64,000 bases of DNA, from the NCBI GenBank assembly GCA_015698045.1, contig BLAL01000313.1, positions 434,001 to 498,000 on the forward strand, read 5' to 3'. The notes beneath the pieces were generated by a model. That model ran no database searches, was not told where the DNA came from, and saw nothing but the letters and a program-made list of their open reading frames with translations. The position numbers and the translations under genes were made by a program. Each line of letters begins with the position of its first letter. Positions within the stretch are counted from its first letter, which is position 1. Positions 1-11,192 of this stretch are shown here, one piece after another. This DNA is from Rhizophagus clarus. Its lineage: Eukaryota; Glomeromycota; Glomeromycetes; Glomerales; Glomeraceae.

Positions 1-675
1 ATGAATTTGTCAATATCTTTATTACCACTAGACCAATTTTTGAAGTTTTGTTGAAAATGTATTGCTGCATGACATGCAATATTACATATACATTTATAAT
101 CCAAAACTATCATGTATTTTTTTGTTTCTGGATCTTGAGTTATTCCGTAAGATTCATGATCCTTTTCAATCTGTAAATATAAATATAAGTAATGTATTAG
201 TGAGATTAAAATATTATGAGAAAAAAAAACAAAAATAACAATAAATTCATAATAATAAATATACCTCATTCATAAAATTTAATTTAACAAAATTTGGATC
301 GTTTAAACTTTTTAAAATCACAAACATATTTTTACCATCTCTTTTCCAATTTTTAAAATAACGATTCCATTTATAAATATAACCATCAATCCAATTTGCT
401 CGATATTCTTTACCAAAATCGTCTTCTGAAATATATTTAATATCATAGAATCTATCATAAGGGATCCATTCTAATGCATTTGAAATTTCACATCGATAAT
501 GAACAGATAGTTGAGTAACTTTAATGAATGTATCAATATAATTATTGCCGCTCGACCAATTTTTAAAGTTTCGTTGAAAGCGTATTCCATAACATACTCG
601 TTTACAATTTTCACATATATCATTTGATTCCACGTCAGAGTTAGATGTCTTAATTAATTTTTTTATATGGTACAT
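1..675 (-). CDS. Kinase N-lobe exon-array gene, 5' part (runs off left edge)
   Basis: Minus-strand gene. Exon 1 is 675-265 (137 codons), intron 264-171 (GT-AG, phase 0), exon 2 is 170-1 and continues beyond the window. Exon 1 starts MYHIKKLIK and carries CENCKRVC, NWSSGN, IDTFI, ALEWIPYDRF, then a kinase N-lobe with the glycine loop lost (EDDFGKEYRA), FVILKSL in the place of VAIK, and FMNE at the splice. Exon 2 begins IEKDHESYGITQDPETKKYM (beta4-beta5/hinge), then CICNIACHA and NWSSGNKDIDKF, so a second unit starts. This is the same exon pattern as the genes at 37.6 and 60.7 kb. The ATG is chosen because it precedes the Cys motif by about 20 residues, as in those genes. A catalytic C-lobe is expected outside the window but not seen. 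Confidence 0.85.
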
Positions 676-2487
676 AGTCTTTCAATTTAATTTTAAGATG
701 AATCAAAGGTTAAAAATAACGAGAAAAGAAAAAAAGTTTACGAAGTTTTTTTTTTATAAACCGAGGGTAAATATATAATTTAGCCCGAGACTATTATATA
801 AATGGGATGGTCATTTTCAGAGCGATCGTTGATTATAACTGTCACATCTACCATTTATCACATCTGTATTTTTAAAATAAAATAGTACTATAGCTCAATA
901 AAAATACGTTTTATGTATTTATCTACATTTAATATTAAAATATACGTGATGGTGATTTCACCAAGTTAAATTTGTTTGTCAAAATATTTGTTCGACAGGA
1001 TCTAACGTTCATTCTCTGATAAGAAAATCATTTCGTTATTAATCGTTCGTTTACCCAATCATCCTACAATTGGGAATCATGATGCTTTTGAATATTATTA
1101 AAGCTGAAGACCTGTGTCGATAACAAAGTTTTAATTCATGCGTTAAATAAAGAAGAGCTAAATTAACAAAAAAAAACACTCTTAATTTTATTTGTTACTT
1201 GAAGCCTATTTCATCTAAATAGAATCATTTCTTCGAAAGAATTTATTTTCTGTAAAAAAAAAGAAAAAAATATTTTAACAATTCGAGCCGATCAAAACAG
1301 GAATATTATTAAATCATCCAAATCATCCTCAAAAGACATGTAAAAAAAAGGCTTATTGTTAGTTAATCTATTTTATTTGACCACGACATGTTGCCACTAA
1401 TTGATAACGATTTACGATTAGGATGTGATGGTTTATGCAGTTAAATTTAGAGTATCAACGTAAAATTACGTATATGTTGATAATCAATACAATTTTTACT
1501 ACTATTATCAAACAACATTCGCTAAAATCTAACTTGACTATGCCAGGGATCAACTTGTACACTGGACAATTTGTCTATGTGACAACTTTCCCGTAGGTCT
1601 CTGCGCCAACCTACGGCTAACGATAAATATAAAATCAATCAATTCTAACTAAAATAATATAATAATACATTAACTATCTACGCAAATAAATTTAGTGAAA
1701 ATTGCTGAGACTTTTCAACAACACTAAACATAAGAAATAAATTTGTAATTATCTAACAACGTATTTATAATTAAATCATGCACTTCTTGATTTATAATCA
1801 TTAAAATGACATGAAATGATGCGACTCTCGCTAATATCATTCCATTTTGGTTAAATTGTTATTATCAAAATATTTCTCAAACCTTTTTAAAAAATCATAT
1901 TGAATTGATTCGTTTTTCTTTTTTTATATTCACACGTAAAATCGGTATTTTTTTTTTTCTTAGTTTAACTAAAACTAGGCAACAAAGAAATTTTGGCGTA
2001 TCGCCGTATCGGCGTTACTGCGAGGACACATATGATGATCGACATGTAAAATCACGTGATAAAATTTATATAATTGTTGCGTCATCGATTGTATGACCTT
2101 GTAAAAGTATCGTTCAATAAACAATTGGTTCTTAATTTATTTTTTCAATATATAAATAAAAGATCTACAATGCAATATTTTAGTTTATACCAATTTTTTT
2201 TTTTAAAAGAAAAATTATATATTTATCTACAAATAAATTAACGATGTGCGGAAACATGTCGTTATTCGCGTTTTTTAAATGATCGACATTGCACTCAATT
2301 CATTATTGTCATTAGTTATTGTCATTATAGTATTAAAGGATGATTCTTTAAAATTCAAAGTAATTAACAATTAACAAGAATTAATGTACGTATAAATAGA
2401 AATATGATCACACGTCCTGTGTAATCATTTCATATCATAGTATAACTTCGGAATAAAATAATTTTTTTTTTTCTAGTTTCTTGAAAA

Positions 2488-2524
<37 letters not shown>

Positions 2525-4310
2525 ATTTATACTAAAAAGTCTCTGGTAAAGAAGTCCTCATACACATGCGAAAAATGTAATGCAATACCTTTTCAAGAAT
2601 TGGATTAACGACGATAATGATGTTTACAGGCCGAGTCTAAACTATTAAACTAGTTTATTTTTTGCTTTTTTATAATCTATAGTTATTTTTTTTTTTTTAT
2701 TACATTTAATACGAGGTTGATAAGCTAAGAAGGTGGACGAGAGTGATGTCGAGTGGAATTTTAAGTTGCAATGACCTTGTCATTAGATACATTATTTATA
2801 CTTATTGAAAACAACAATCAAAATTTTTAAACTATATTAATAAATTCTTGTACAATGTAAAAAAGACTTGTCCATTGTAAATTATAAATAACATATTAGT
2901 ATTTTTAAATGTAATTATCTAAATTTTGCAATTTTTAAGTTTCAGAAATTTAAATTTTTTAATTAAGTGAGCATGATACAATTTATTATTAATCAATTTA
3001 TTTTAATTGCATCAAAGTCAGAATGTCAAAAGGGGATGCATCGGTCTTGTCATATTTATATACTTTTTTTCAATTAATAACAAAAAATTGTGTAGGAACA
3101 ATAATATTTAGTATTATACTAAGGGGTTTATTTAATAAATTTTCTTCTAGTTTTTCTAAATTTGATGTTTTATTATTATTTAAATCATCAATAATAAAGA
3201 CGTATTTACATATTTAAATATAGTATATATGACACTATCGGTTGATACTTAAATTTATAAAGTATTAATTAAGTTATTGTAAATTAATATTCTTAGGTAC
3301 GATAAATTGGATGTTTTTCATAAATTTAAACAAAGTGTATTACGTGCAATTGGAATTGAAAAAGGAAATTACAATAACTATGAATAATAATGCATTGACA
3401 CAATTCCAATGAGATGTACGATTGTCACTCGATATATATAAAAAAGAATTTTATATTAACCCAATTAAATATTGTGGATATACTGGACTGGTTTAATCAG
3501 TTTGATTTAACATTAATTATAACGAATAAATAATTGTTAAACACTATGTTCAAGCATTAATAATGGTTTGATCTTTTATACATCTTAGCGTATCCCTATA
3601 AAAAAGAATTCAAGAAATTGTTATCGAAAATGTCTGGAAAATGGAAAATGTTCAGAAGTGTCCGTTAAATCATTAAAATTTTTTTTTAGTTGAATCAAAA
3701 TATTAAGAGTAATAATTTAAAAACAATGTAATGTATTTTGCAGTATATAAATTTCATTAACTGAATTTTCCGAACATTTTCCATTCTTCTAAAACTACTA
3801 AAGATCACAAAAATGTGATGAAGAATGGTTGAAATTTTTTTTTTTTTTTTTTTACCATACTTTTAGAACTAAATAATTTATTTTTTTCTTGCATTAAAGT
3901 TACCTTTCATGCCAATACAATGATAAAAATTTTATAATATTATAAATAATTAACATAATTATTTTATATCTATTTTTTATTTTTTTTTTTTTTTTTTTAA
4001 AAAAAAAAATGCATATTTAAATAAAAACTGAAAAATAATAATTATAACCATTTTTATAGTCATTATAATGGCATGAAATTCTTTGACATTAATTACACTC
4101 AACCTTAATTTTATAAAAACAGATGAATAAGTTATAAAAGGACACCAACCATTACAAGATAAATTAGTATCATCATTTGCCAGCTTTCTAATTAATAATA
4201 TTATTGTATTTTAAACTTGTTTATTTAAATATGAAAGAGGAATATTTAAAAATTAAACTCCATCTATCATGTACAAAAATATTAATATTATAATCTCAAT
4301 TTCAAGGTAC
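676..4310. other. Gene-poor AT-rich intergenic stretch
   Basis: No coding region I can support. It is very AT-rich with long T/A runs, including a T-run followed by an A-run near 3979-4010. A perfect 8-bp inverted repeat (CCGTAGGT 1591-1598, ACCTACGG 1609-1616) is present. A splice-acceptor-like site before 3299 followed by a short open stretch (YDKLDVFHKFKQ) could be a stray exon, but nothing identifies it. CCCTATAAAAAAG at about 3594 resembles the end of a MITE family seen elsewhere in the window. Confidence 0.5.
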
Positions 4311-4620
4311 GGATCTTAAAAAATTATCAAAATGTGTAAAAAGTTTAGCTTAATTTCATGATTTGAGTTCTGAAGTGTTGTTAATCATGCCTAATATAGA
4401 AAATTAAAATAAAATGCCTAAATTGATGAATTTAGTTGGCGATCTAAGTCTTTGTGTATTTTAACTAGCCATTTTCTGATAAGTTTGTCGCCGATCTTAA
4501 ATCATTACTGCATCGGAGTAAAAAATCCGACATAAAGTTGTTCTCGTTCCATTGGTTTTTTTTGTTATTTTTACACATGAAATAATAACATATTCCTTAT
4601 TTAACAATTAATTCATTAGA
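4311..4620 (+). promoter_or_regulatory. Conserved upstream block of tandem kinase gene 1
   Basis: About 310 bp upstream of the ATG at 4621 is closely repeated at 7100-7436 upstream of the paralogue. Shared parts include a stretch ending TTTAGCTTAATTTCA, TTTTAACTAGCCATTTTCTG and the final run to the ATG. An inverted repeat TCGGA (4513-4517) and TCCGA (4526-4530) is kept in both copies (7326-7330 and 7339-7343). It probably holds the promoter and 5' UTR. Conservation may simply reflect recent duplication, so the regulatory reading is inference. Confidence 0.5.
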
Positions 4621-6194
4621 ATGGATGAAATTAAACTAAGTGATGATGTAATTGAGCAAATAAAAGATTTTGTTCATTATGATTTGACTGAAGAACAAGA
4701 GTCGTTAATTGATAAACTAATATTGAATGAAAAATTGAAAACCAATTATAATGAATATGGTTTATGTCATGAATGTAACCTGATCAATACTGGTAGAAAT
4801 TATTGTCGATCATGTAAATCAAAATATTTTCAACAAAATTTCAAAAATTGGACAAGTGGAAACCATAAAGTCGATGAATTTATTCAAAAAGCACAATTAG
4901 AAGCCGAACATCATGAAAAGATTATAGAATGGATTGAATATGATAAATTTGAAGATATTGAATATTTAGCAAAGGGAGGATTTGGTACTACTTATAAAGC
5001 AATTTGGAAAGATGGATATTTTGTTTTCAATGAAGGAAATGATCAATTAGTAAGGACAAGTGAAAAAAAAGTTGCTTTAAAATGTTTGCACAACTCACAA
5101 GACATTACAGCTGAATTTTTAAACGAAGTAAGTTATTTCCTTTAAATTTTAGTATTAATAGCCTTTATGAATATAAACTAACAATTTTTCTTTTAAGGTT
5201 GAATCAAATATTTCAGCTTATAATCCAGCTTCTGGTTTTGTAGTTCGTTGTTTTGGTATTACTAAAGACCCAAAGACAAATAATTTTATGATGGTGATGG
5301 AATTACAAGAGCGTAGCTTAAGACAATATTTAAATATTAATTTTAATTCATTAAGTTGGCATTATAAATTGGAATTGTTATATGACGTTTCACGAGGTCT
5401 TACCGATATTCATAATAGTGGATTAATTCACCGTGATTTTCATTGTGGAAATTTATTAAATAATGGTATTACAGCTTGTATTACTGATTTGGGATTATGT
5501 CAACCAGCAAATGTTAAGTCCTCTCAAAATGATAAGAAGAAAATATATGGAGTATTACCATATGTAGCTCCAGAAGTTTTAAGAGGGAAAGAATATACTC
5601 AAGAAAGTGATGTTTATGGATTTGGAATTATTGCATATGAAATTTGTACAGGATTACCTCCTTATCATGATATACCTCATGATGAATTCTTAGCAATGAA
5701 AATTTGTAATGGATTGAGACCAAAATCTAATTATAAAATTCCTCAATTAATTTTTGATATTATTAATCAATGTTGGAATGCAGACCCTTCAAAACGACCT
5801 AAAGCAGTAGAGTTATATGACTTATTTGAAAACTTAAGTTTTGATCATGCTTGTAAAAAAAATTCCGCAATATGTAAACAAACTGAAGAAGCAGATGAAA
5901 TTAATAAAAAGTCATTATTTTCTACAATTCAATCGCCATTATCATCCACTGATGCTCTCTTGTATACAACACATCCTCAAGCAGTTTACACAAGTAGACT
6001 TTTAGATTTTAAAAATCTTCCAGAACCCAAAAATACAGACAATAACGATGGTTTATTTGAAAACGGATATTCGGGTAAAAAAATATAACTTATTATAATA
6101 ATTTATTCATATATACTATATAATGTCAGTGAACAATATTTTTTATTTTATAGAATCTTTAAGTATGGATTTTACCGAACTTAAATTTAATTAA
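4621..6194 (+). CDS. TKL/Tyr-like protein kinase with zinc-ribbon-like N-terminus
   Basis: Three exons: 4621-5127, 5198-6074, 6154-6194, all GT-AG, joining into 474 aa. The N-terminus has a four-Cys ribbon (C49, C52, C62, C65) followed by NWTSGN and IEWIEYDKF. The kinase domain has a glycine loop KGGFGTTY (118-125), VALK lysine K154, HRD (247-249) with catalytic N254, DLG in place of DFG (266-268), and APE (293-295). The tail has the conserved HPQAVYTSRLLDFKNLPEP. Catalytic residues are present, so an active Ser/Thr or dual-specificity kinase is likely; DLG is common in this family. The last small exon (ESLSMDFTELKFN) is supported by the same splice pattern in the paralogues at 7.4 and 37.6 kb. 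Substrate unknown. It is the 5' member of a tandem pair. Confidence 0.88.
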
Positions 6195-6345
6195 TTTAAT
6201 AATCGATATAAAAGTAGATTTTACCTTAATAATAATAATGATAAATGATGACATTAATTCTAATCTTTTTTTTTTTTTTTGTCATAGATGAAAGTAATTA
6301 AATCGAATTACTTAAATGAAGGTTATCAGAGTTTATTTGAGGATA

Positions 6346-6846
6346 CAGTCAAAGTTCTCTATAACGAATTTCTATTTCGAATCACATGGGTGGTACCAAA
6401 ATTTCATTAATCAAAATAGTTAAGTATACCGAATTTTTATAATAAATCTTACTATTACGTATAACGAAGTAAAGAACCCGTACATATATAATGACATAAG
6501 GCTTTTGTTAACGAATTTTTTTTTTTATACCGAATTTTTACTTACGTTAACGAATTTATCAGTTATTTTTAACGAATTTTTATATCAGATTTAAGGGATA
6601 TAGCAAATCTTTATCGGATTACTATTAATAGAAATTTCACATTATAAATTTTATAAATAAAGTATAAGTTAAATAAAAATGATGAAAAAAAAATTCTAAT
6701 AATGACTTCCATTTTTTATTGTGATTATATACCAAATTTAGTATAACGAACAAATTTTTAAAATTCGGTAAAGATGTTACCAAATTTTTCATTATAACAA
6801 ATTGTAACCTTCAGAAATCAAGATTCATTATAGAGAGCTTCAACTG
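6346..6846. mobile_element. Non-autonomous TA-flanked MITE (pogo/Tc1-like ends)
   Basis: A 501-bp element with terminal inverted repeats, CAGTCAAAGTTCTCTATAAC at the left and a right end whose complement starts CAGTTGAAGCTCTCTATAAT. TA dinucleotides flank it (6344-6345 and 6847-6848). The inside is noncoding and full of TAACGAATTTTT/ACCGAATTTT repeats. The paralogous region after the second kinase gene continues without it (TATTAAAATATTATG near 9172), giving a natural empty site. Family assignment rests on CAG..CTG ends plus a TA target duplication. Confidence 0.85.
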
Positions 6847-7099
6847 TAATATTAAAATATTATGCTTAAACATTTGGTATAAATATAATAAGTTTAAATT
6901 GTCAAATAACGTTAATTTTCTGAAAAATATTATCATCTGTTAAAAATTAACAATTGTAATAAATTGTTTTTAGTATTTAGTTTCTTAAAAGTTATAATAA
7001 ACAAATGAATAGTACTGTTATTTATGCAAATACAGTACATTACTGATAACGAAGTAACTAATTTACATATTCATTGATGCATTTATTACGGCAGACCAA
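6847..7099. other. Intergenic remainder between tandem kinases
   Basis: AT-rich spacer after the MITE. The part to about 7010 aligns loosely with 9170-9340 behind the second kinase copy. No gene or repeat seen. Confidence 0.5.
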
Positions 7100-7436
7100 G
7101 GATCTTAAAAATTATCATTATATCGGAAAGTGTGTAAAAAGTTTAGCTTAATTTCACATGACTTTGATTTCATCACTTAACGCTGAAGTAATGTTAATCT
7201 TACCTATTATGGAAAATTTGAATAAAATGTCTAAATTGATGAATTTAATTGGCGATCAAAGTCTTTGTATATTTTAACTAGCCATTTTCTGATAAGTTTG
7301 TCATCGATCTTAAATCATTACCGCATCGGAGTGAAAAATCCGACATAAGTTGTTCTCGTTCCATTGATTTTTTTTTTTTGTTATTTTTACACATGAAATA
7401 ATAACATATTCCTTATTTAACAATTAATTCATTATA
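7100..7436 (+). promoter_or_regulatory. Conserved upstream block of tandem kinase gene 2
   Basis: Second copy of the block at 4311-4620, starting GGATCTTAAAAATTATCA and running to the ATG at 7437, with the TCGGA/TCCGA inverted repeat at 7326-7343. Differences from the first copy are mainly small indels in A and T runs. Confidence 0.5.
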
Positions 7437-9088
7437 ATGGATGAAATTAAACTAAGTGATGATGTAATTGAGCAAATAAAAGATTTTTTTCATGATGATT
7501 TGACTGAAGAACAAAACTCGTTAATTGATAAACTAATTTCGAATGAAAAATTGAAAGAACGTTATAAAGAATATGATTTATGTCACGAATGTAACCAGAT
7601 CAATACTGGTCATGATTATTGTCGATCATGTAAATCAAAATATTTTCAACAAAATTTCAAAAATTGGACAAGTGGAAATCATAAAGTTGATGAATTTATT
7701 CAAAAAGCACAATTAGAAGCCGAACATTATGTGAAGATTATAGAGTGGATTGAATATGATAAATTTGAAGATATTGAATATTTAGCAAAAGGGGGTTTTA
7801 GTACTACTTATAAAGCAATTTGGAAAAATGGGAATATTCATTCCATCAAAAGAAATGGTCAACTGAGAAGAACCGGTGAAGTAAAAGTTGCTTTAAAATG
7901 TTTGCATAACTCACAAGAAATTACAGCTGATTTTTTAAAAGAAGTAAGATATTTCCTTTAAATTTAGTATTAATAGCCTTTATGAATATAAACTAACAAA
8001 TTTTCTTTTAAGGTTGAATCAAATATTTTAGCATGTGATCCAACTTCTAGTTTTGTAGTTTGTTGTTTTGGTATTACTAAAGATCCAAAGACAAATAATT
8101 TTATGATGGTGATGAAATTAAAAGAGTGCAGCTTAAGACAACATCTAAATATTAATTTTAATTCATTAAATTGGGGTAATAAAATTTCTTTATTAGAAGA
8201 TATTTCGCATGGTCTTAAAGATATTCATAACAGTGAATTAATTCACCATGATTTTCATTGTGGAAACTTATTGAATGATAGTGGCCTTGCTTATGTCACT
8301 GATTTGGGATTATGTCAACCAGCAAATGTTAAATCCTCTCAAAATGATAAGAAGGAAATATATGGAGTATTACCATATGTAGATCCAGAAGTTTTAAGAG
8401 GGAAAGAATATACTCAAGAAAGTGATATTTATGGATTTGGAATTATTGCATATGAAATTTGTACAGGATTACCTCCTTATCATGATATACCTCATGATGA
8501 ATTCTTAGCAATGAAAATTTGTAATGGATTGAGGCCAAGGTCTGATTATAAAATTCCTCAATTCATTTTTGACATTATTAATCAATGTTGGGATGCAGTC
8601 CCTTCAAAACGACCTAAAGCAGTTGAGTTATATAGCTTATTTATTGACTTATATGGTGATTATTGTAGAGGAGATTTCACAATATGGAAACAAGCTAAAG
8701 AAGCAGATGAAATTAATAAAAAGTCATTATCTTCAACAGTTCAACCAGCATTATCATCTACTGGAGCTCTCTCATATACAACACATCCCCAAGCAGTTTA
8801 CACAAGCAGACTTTTAGATTTTAAAAATCTCCCAGAACCTAAAAATGCAGAAAATAATGATGATTTATTTGAAAAAGAATATTCAGGTAAAATAATATAA
8901 TTTATTATTATAATTTATATCGATATATATTATATAATGTTAGTGAACAACATCTTTATTTTATAGAATCTTTAAGAATAAATTTTACCAATCTTGACAT
9001 TAATTCTAAAGGTAAAATCTACTTTATATCGAATATTAAAATTGAATTAATTTATTATTTTCTTTTTATCATAGATAAAACCAATTAA
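7437..9088 (+). CDS. Kinase-like paralogue, probable pseudokinase
   Basis: Tandem paralogue of the 4621 gene. Exons 7437-7943, 8013-8886 and 8967-9088 give 500 aa. The open third exon might contain one more intron (GT at 9012 to an AG at 9073), which would shorten the tail without changing the stop. The Cys ribbon (CHEC, CRSC), NWTSGN and IEWIEYDKF are kept. Changes fall on key kinase positions: the glycine loop reads KGGFSTTY, HRD has become HHD (247-249), and APE has become DPE (293-295). The VAIK lysine, catalytic-loop N254 and DLG remain. Three independent hits on conserved sites in one copy suggest relaxed or altered catalysis; the frame is intact, so it is not an obvious pseudogene. The conserved YTSRLLDFKNLPEP tail is present. 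Confidence 0.82.
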
Positions 9089-9485
9089 ATCGGATTACTT
9101 AAATGAGACCGAGCATATTCGTTCTTTTTATGGTCGGCTCAACAATAAAGCATACGATTGAAGATCATAGGGTATTAAAATATTATGTTTGAACCTCTGA
9201 TAGAAATATAATAAGCTCGCATTATCAATTGTTCATATGAAAAAGTTATCACCTGTTAAACAATTAACATAGTATGTAACAAAAATTATTTTTAGTATTC
9301 AGTTATCTAAAATTCATAATCAACAAATCAATAGTATTTCAATTTATAAGAACGAATACATGCTTGTTAACAAAATAACTAATTTATATAAAAATTTATT
9401 GTTCAGTAATTCATTTATTACGGTAGAATACAACTACTTCGAGATATACCTTGTTATGTACTAACTTGAGTATATGATGTGAATA
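9089..9485. other. Intergenic, duplicated 3' flank
   Basis: AT-rich. The first ~250 bp aligns with the 3' flank of the first kinase gene minus the MITE there. No gene seen. Confidence 0.5.
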
Positions 9486-9683
9486 CAGTCATATCTCCAT
9501 AAGTGCACCCCCCTTGGGACCATAGTAAAAAAATAGCAGAATGTGCACTTATAAGAGTTCTTAATATTTTACCCTTTATAAATGCACTCCCTCTCTAAGT
9601 TGGGACTAAAGCTTACCGTGCACTTAGAGAGAATTTACATATTACGTGCACTTATAGAGGGTGCACTTATGGAGGTGTGACTG
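9486..9683. mobile_element. Short TA-flanked MITE, 198 bp
   Basis: Near-perfect terminal inverted repeats: the left end reads CAGTCATATCTCCATAAGTG then CACCC, and the complement of the right end reads CAGTCACACCTCCATAAGTG then CACCC. TA flanks both sides (9484-9485, 9684-9685). Internal copies of GTGCACTT(A)TA(G)AG repeat the terminal motif in both orientations, so the whole element can fold. Noncoding; a Tc1/mariner/pogo-type MITE by its ends and target site. Confidence 0.87.
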
Positions 9684-9685
9684 TA

Positions 9686-10562
9686 ACTCCTTTATTATTA
9701 CATTATTATTTATTATAAAATTATATTTTAAAATCAAGTCATTTCTGAATAAAGTAATGATCTATTTAATACAGTAATGATTTATTTATTATTATTATCA
9801 CAAGAGAGAAAAATTGATTAATTATATTATATAATATTTACCATCTAGAACTTAAACTAACTAAATTCTTTATTTAAAATTTATTGAATGATTTCAGTTG
9901 ACATTATTTTTTAATAATATTATATTTACATATAATTTAAAATTTTAAATTAATTGAATATTTTATTTAAAAACTCGATGTAGTCGGTAGTCCGCAAGTA
10001 GGATCCACATATCAAGAATTTACTTTATTTATTTTTGCCATATTCTGTATATTGTGATATTTCTTACAATACTTTTTCAAATCTCACAAAATTTTTTATC
10101 ACCTGAGCACTAAAATGATAATAATTATTATTATTATAATAAATAAAATAAATAAAAAAATTAAAATTATTTACTTGTTATTTTTTTATCTTAACTATTC
10201 AACCTCGAGAACCACTTCATAAAGGTCTAAAACTTTAAATATCATTTTTTACATAACGAACATAAACTGACAATTAATTGAACAGGTTCCGCATCAAATA
10301 AATTAACAAAAGCTATTTATTATTAGAATAGGAAAGAGTTTTACAGTCGTACATTATCACGTGCGGACGGACATCCGGAAATTCGTATCTCCTTGCGTAG
10401 TATCATAGTCCTTCGTTACACTGCGGGCTAACAATCGAATAATGTGGTATGCGTTGATTAAAGCAGTGAACTTTATTTTTTAAAAAAGAAAGATCATCAT
10501 TGTAAGGCTTTTTTATAAAAAGCTTATATGTTCTTGCTACCATACTATTATTCCGACAAAAC
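9686..10562. other. Intergenic stretch upstream of Hsp70-like gene 1
   Basis: AT-rich, no gene. The last ~250 bp is less AT-rich (around 10330-10440) and presumably holds the promoter of the Hsp70-like gene. The sequence just before the ATG (TATTATTCCGACAAAACATG) resembles that before the paralogue at 18502. Confidence 0.45.
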
Positions 10563-11157
10563 ATGAATGATTGTCGCGTTGTTGTTGGTATCGGTAAGTT
10601 AATAAATACATTTCGATTATTTGTGTCCGTTTATTCATTATATCATTACTAACATTTTTCATTATGAAATTTAGAACTCGGAACTACTCATTCTGTACGT
10701 TTATAACTTTACAATTTTACTTATTCACTCAAATTTGTTCTCCCAAATTTAAAAGTTTTTTTCCTTGTTTTAAGGGGTTTGGATATGCTCAAATAAGCTC
10801 AACGGAAGACATTTCTTTTCATACAGAATGGGATGGGCGCTCTGGAACCGTGAAAGTCCCAACAGTATTATCATATGATGATGAATATAATAAAGTGCTA
10901 TCATGGGGATTTCCAGCTTTAGAAGGAAAGCATATTGAATTGTTTAAGTTACTTTTAGGAAAAATAGTAACCCAACCTCCATTACCCTGTGAAAAGGCTA
11001 TTATAGCTTATCTCCGTAGATTTGGAAAAATTGTTAAAGAAACGATATGTAAACGTTGGGAATCAATAAAATTTCATAATCATGTTCTTATCATCTTAAC
11101 GGTAAATGCGATTTTAATATTTTTATGGATTTTGTTGTAAAATGTGATAATAAATGT

Positions 11158-11192
<35 letters not shown>

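Noticed and set aside
3023-3217. Short hydrophobic open frame as a gene
   Set aside because: No recognised motif, no paralogue, composition like the surrounding AT-rich DNA.
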